A stretch of 64,000 nt of DNA from JAUUSJ01 sp051880475 (GTDB lineage Bacteria; Bacillota; Clostridia; Lachnospirales; Lachnospiraceae). Each line of letters opens with the position of its first letter. Within the stretch, counting starts at the first letter, position 1. Shown piece by piece: positions 63,157-64,000 of the stretch. Position numbers and translations under genes: made by a program. The stretch lies in the NCBI GenBank assembly GCA_051880475.1, contig JBJEOA010000059.1, positions 1 through 64,000 on the forward strand, read 5' to 3'. The notes beneath the pieces were generated by a model. That model did not search any database. It was not told the origin of the DNA and was given only the letters and a program-made list of their open reading frames with translations.

Positions 63157-64000
63157 TTACTTTGTCAAAAGTCCTTTTCTCATCTTAAAAATCAAAGAAT
63201 TAAACTCCTTATCTCGTCTTGCCTGTTCTTCACCGTAAGATTTTGCATCAGCAAGGTAAATTTCATAATTTTTTTGTCTTAAATTAGAAAATTCTGTCAA
63301 AATGGTATCCGAAATCTTCTGCAAATCATTATCCCTAATAAGAGAACGAATATCATCAATTTGAATATCTAACAAACTATTTGCCCACTCGAAAATAAAA
63401 ATACGGTCTTCTGCTTTTGCACAATTAAAAATAATGTTTTGTAAATCAGACTGAAACTCAGCCGTATATTTATAGATTTTACTCTCGGTATCGAACTTTT
63501 CTTGCAATTCTCCGTTTGCCTGAAATACAAAGTTTTGATAAATACCTTTGCGTTCCTCCCGATAAAAAGTATCGATTTTATCGCGATAAGACTCCAATTT
63601 AGAAAGAATTTGCTGTGACACGGAAACTTCATATTCTTTTATCATTTCCACATGATGTGAGAGTTCCCACTCAATCATATCCTGAACTTTCTTTTCAATT
63701 TCCAGTCGCAATACTCTCCAACTCTCATACCATTTTTGCCAAACTTCTACTTCTATATCATCACTTTCACAAATGCTTCTAAAATCCTCTTTATAAGTTG
63801 TCTTAAATACGCGGTAACTTTCCGTCCATTTATCCCATGTATCTATTGCCCAACTAACATACTGGTAGTTTGCCTCAAAAAACTCTATCTTTTTAAGAGC
63901 ATTGCATATAATTTTGGCTGTATTTTCAGCAATAAGAGAAAAACTTGCTCTTTCTTCTTTTTCCAAAACTGCAAACTGATGAATCGCATCCTCTCCATTA
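63157..64000 (-). CDS. Unrecognised coiled-coil protein, 5' end outside the window
   Basis: The frame is open to the window edge; at least 280 residues are seen. A TTG at 63966 is not the real start since the frame continues upstream (AIHQFAVLEKEE). The product is helical, rich in Trp, Glu and Lys (SWAIDTWDKWTESYRVF, WQKWYESWRVLRLE), with no membrane helix or catalytic motif that I recognise, and ends in KMRKGLLTK. It precedes the LRAT/coiled-coil gene by 7 nt and both are probably one operon with physically interacting coils. The missing N-terminal part may hold the informative domain. Confidence 0.7.
   Translation of the reverse strand, partial: NGEDAIHQFAVLEKEERASFSLIAENTAKIICNALKKIEFFEANYQYVSWAIDTWDKWTESYRVFKTTYKEDFRSICESDDIEVEVWQKWYESWRVLRLEIEKKVQDMIEWELSHHVEMIKEYEVSVSQQILSKLESYRDKIDTFYREERKGIYQNFVFQANGELQEKFDTESKIYKYTAEFQSDLQNIIFNCAKAEDRIFIFEWANSLLDIQIDDIRSLIRDNDLQKISDTILTEFSNLRQKNYEIYLADAKSYGEEQARRDKEFNSLIFKMRKGLLTK

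Noticed and set aside
1..64000. CRISPR array, prophage or complete insertion sequence
   Set aside because: No regularly spaced repeats, no phage structural genes and no intact transposase were found on either strand.

Overview
The window is 64 kb of AT-rich chromosome (by eye roughly one third G+C) from a spore-forming, Gram-positive anaerobe. The complete spoIIIAA-AH operon, spoIVB, two spo0A genes, the xseAB-ispA-dxs-tlyA-nadK-argR-recN block and the plsX-rnc-smc-ftsY block are typical of Clostridia, most likely Lachnospiraceae. Genus and species cannot be fixed from the sequence alone. A 100-N scaffold gap lies at 9407-9506.

Layout. 1-500: rpsT with promoter, leader hairpin and terminator. 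497-7858 (minus): a run of six genes, comEA, a WalRK-type two-component pair, a GerMN lipoprotein, comEC and holA, that joins DNA uptake to an envelope-sensing pair. 8096-14566 and 18842-20221: arginine biosynthesis, with argCJBD (minus) divergent from argG (plus), and argH a little further on; the argC and argG promoters each carry an ARG-box-like site over the -35 region, and the regulator gene argR lies at 32.1-32.6 kb. 14654-18071 (minus): a one-transmembrane Hanks-type Ser/Thr kinase followed by an Ig-like membrane protein. 20249-25180: rqcH (ribosome quality control), then a 498-nt gene-free stretch with a large nested-palindrome element, a TPR membrane protein and glgA. 25480-30205: two tandem Spo0A-type regulators, a zinc-ribbon protein, purC and spoIVB. 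30401-38580: recN back to xseA. 38752-44812: nusB, an Asp23 protein and spoIIIAH-AA. 45080-52647: ilvA-ftsY-smc-rnc-plsX. 52874-52947: tRNA-Arg(TCT). 53122-64000: accessory end with an NlpC/P60 hydrolase, a 1600-residue SF1 helicase with a C-terminal nuclease fold, a small alarmone synthetase, sstT, a headless Rpn remnant, an LRAT-domain/coiled-coil protein and an unrecognised coiled-coil protein cut by the window edge.

How they work together. Spo0A starts sporulation in response to phosphorelay input; SpoIVB and the SpoIIIA channel act after engulfment. SMC, FtsY, RNase III and PlsX form the common housekeeping block for chromosome, membrane and RNA maintenance. ArgR made from the recN block would repress argCJBD and argG in response to arginine.

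Most unusual items: (1) the 337-nt multi-stem element at 22117-22453; (2) the LRAT/coiled-coil operon at the right end, with a strong internal start site and a decapitated Rpn gene in the same frame directly after its stop; (3) a second Spo0A-like protein with altered receiver and DNA-contact residues; (4) rnc, whose only plausible start is AUU; (5) the long helicase-nuclease protein. All functional statements come from reading motifs; no database search was possible.
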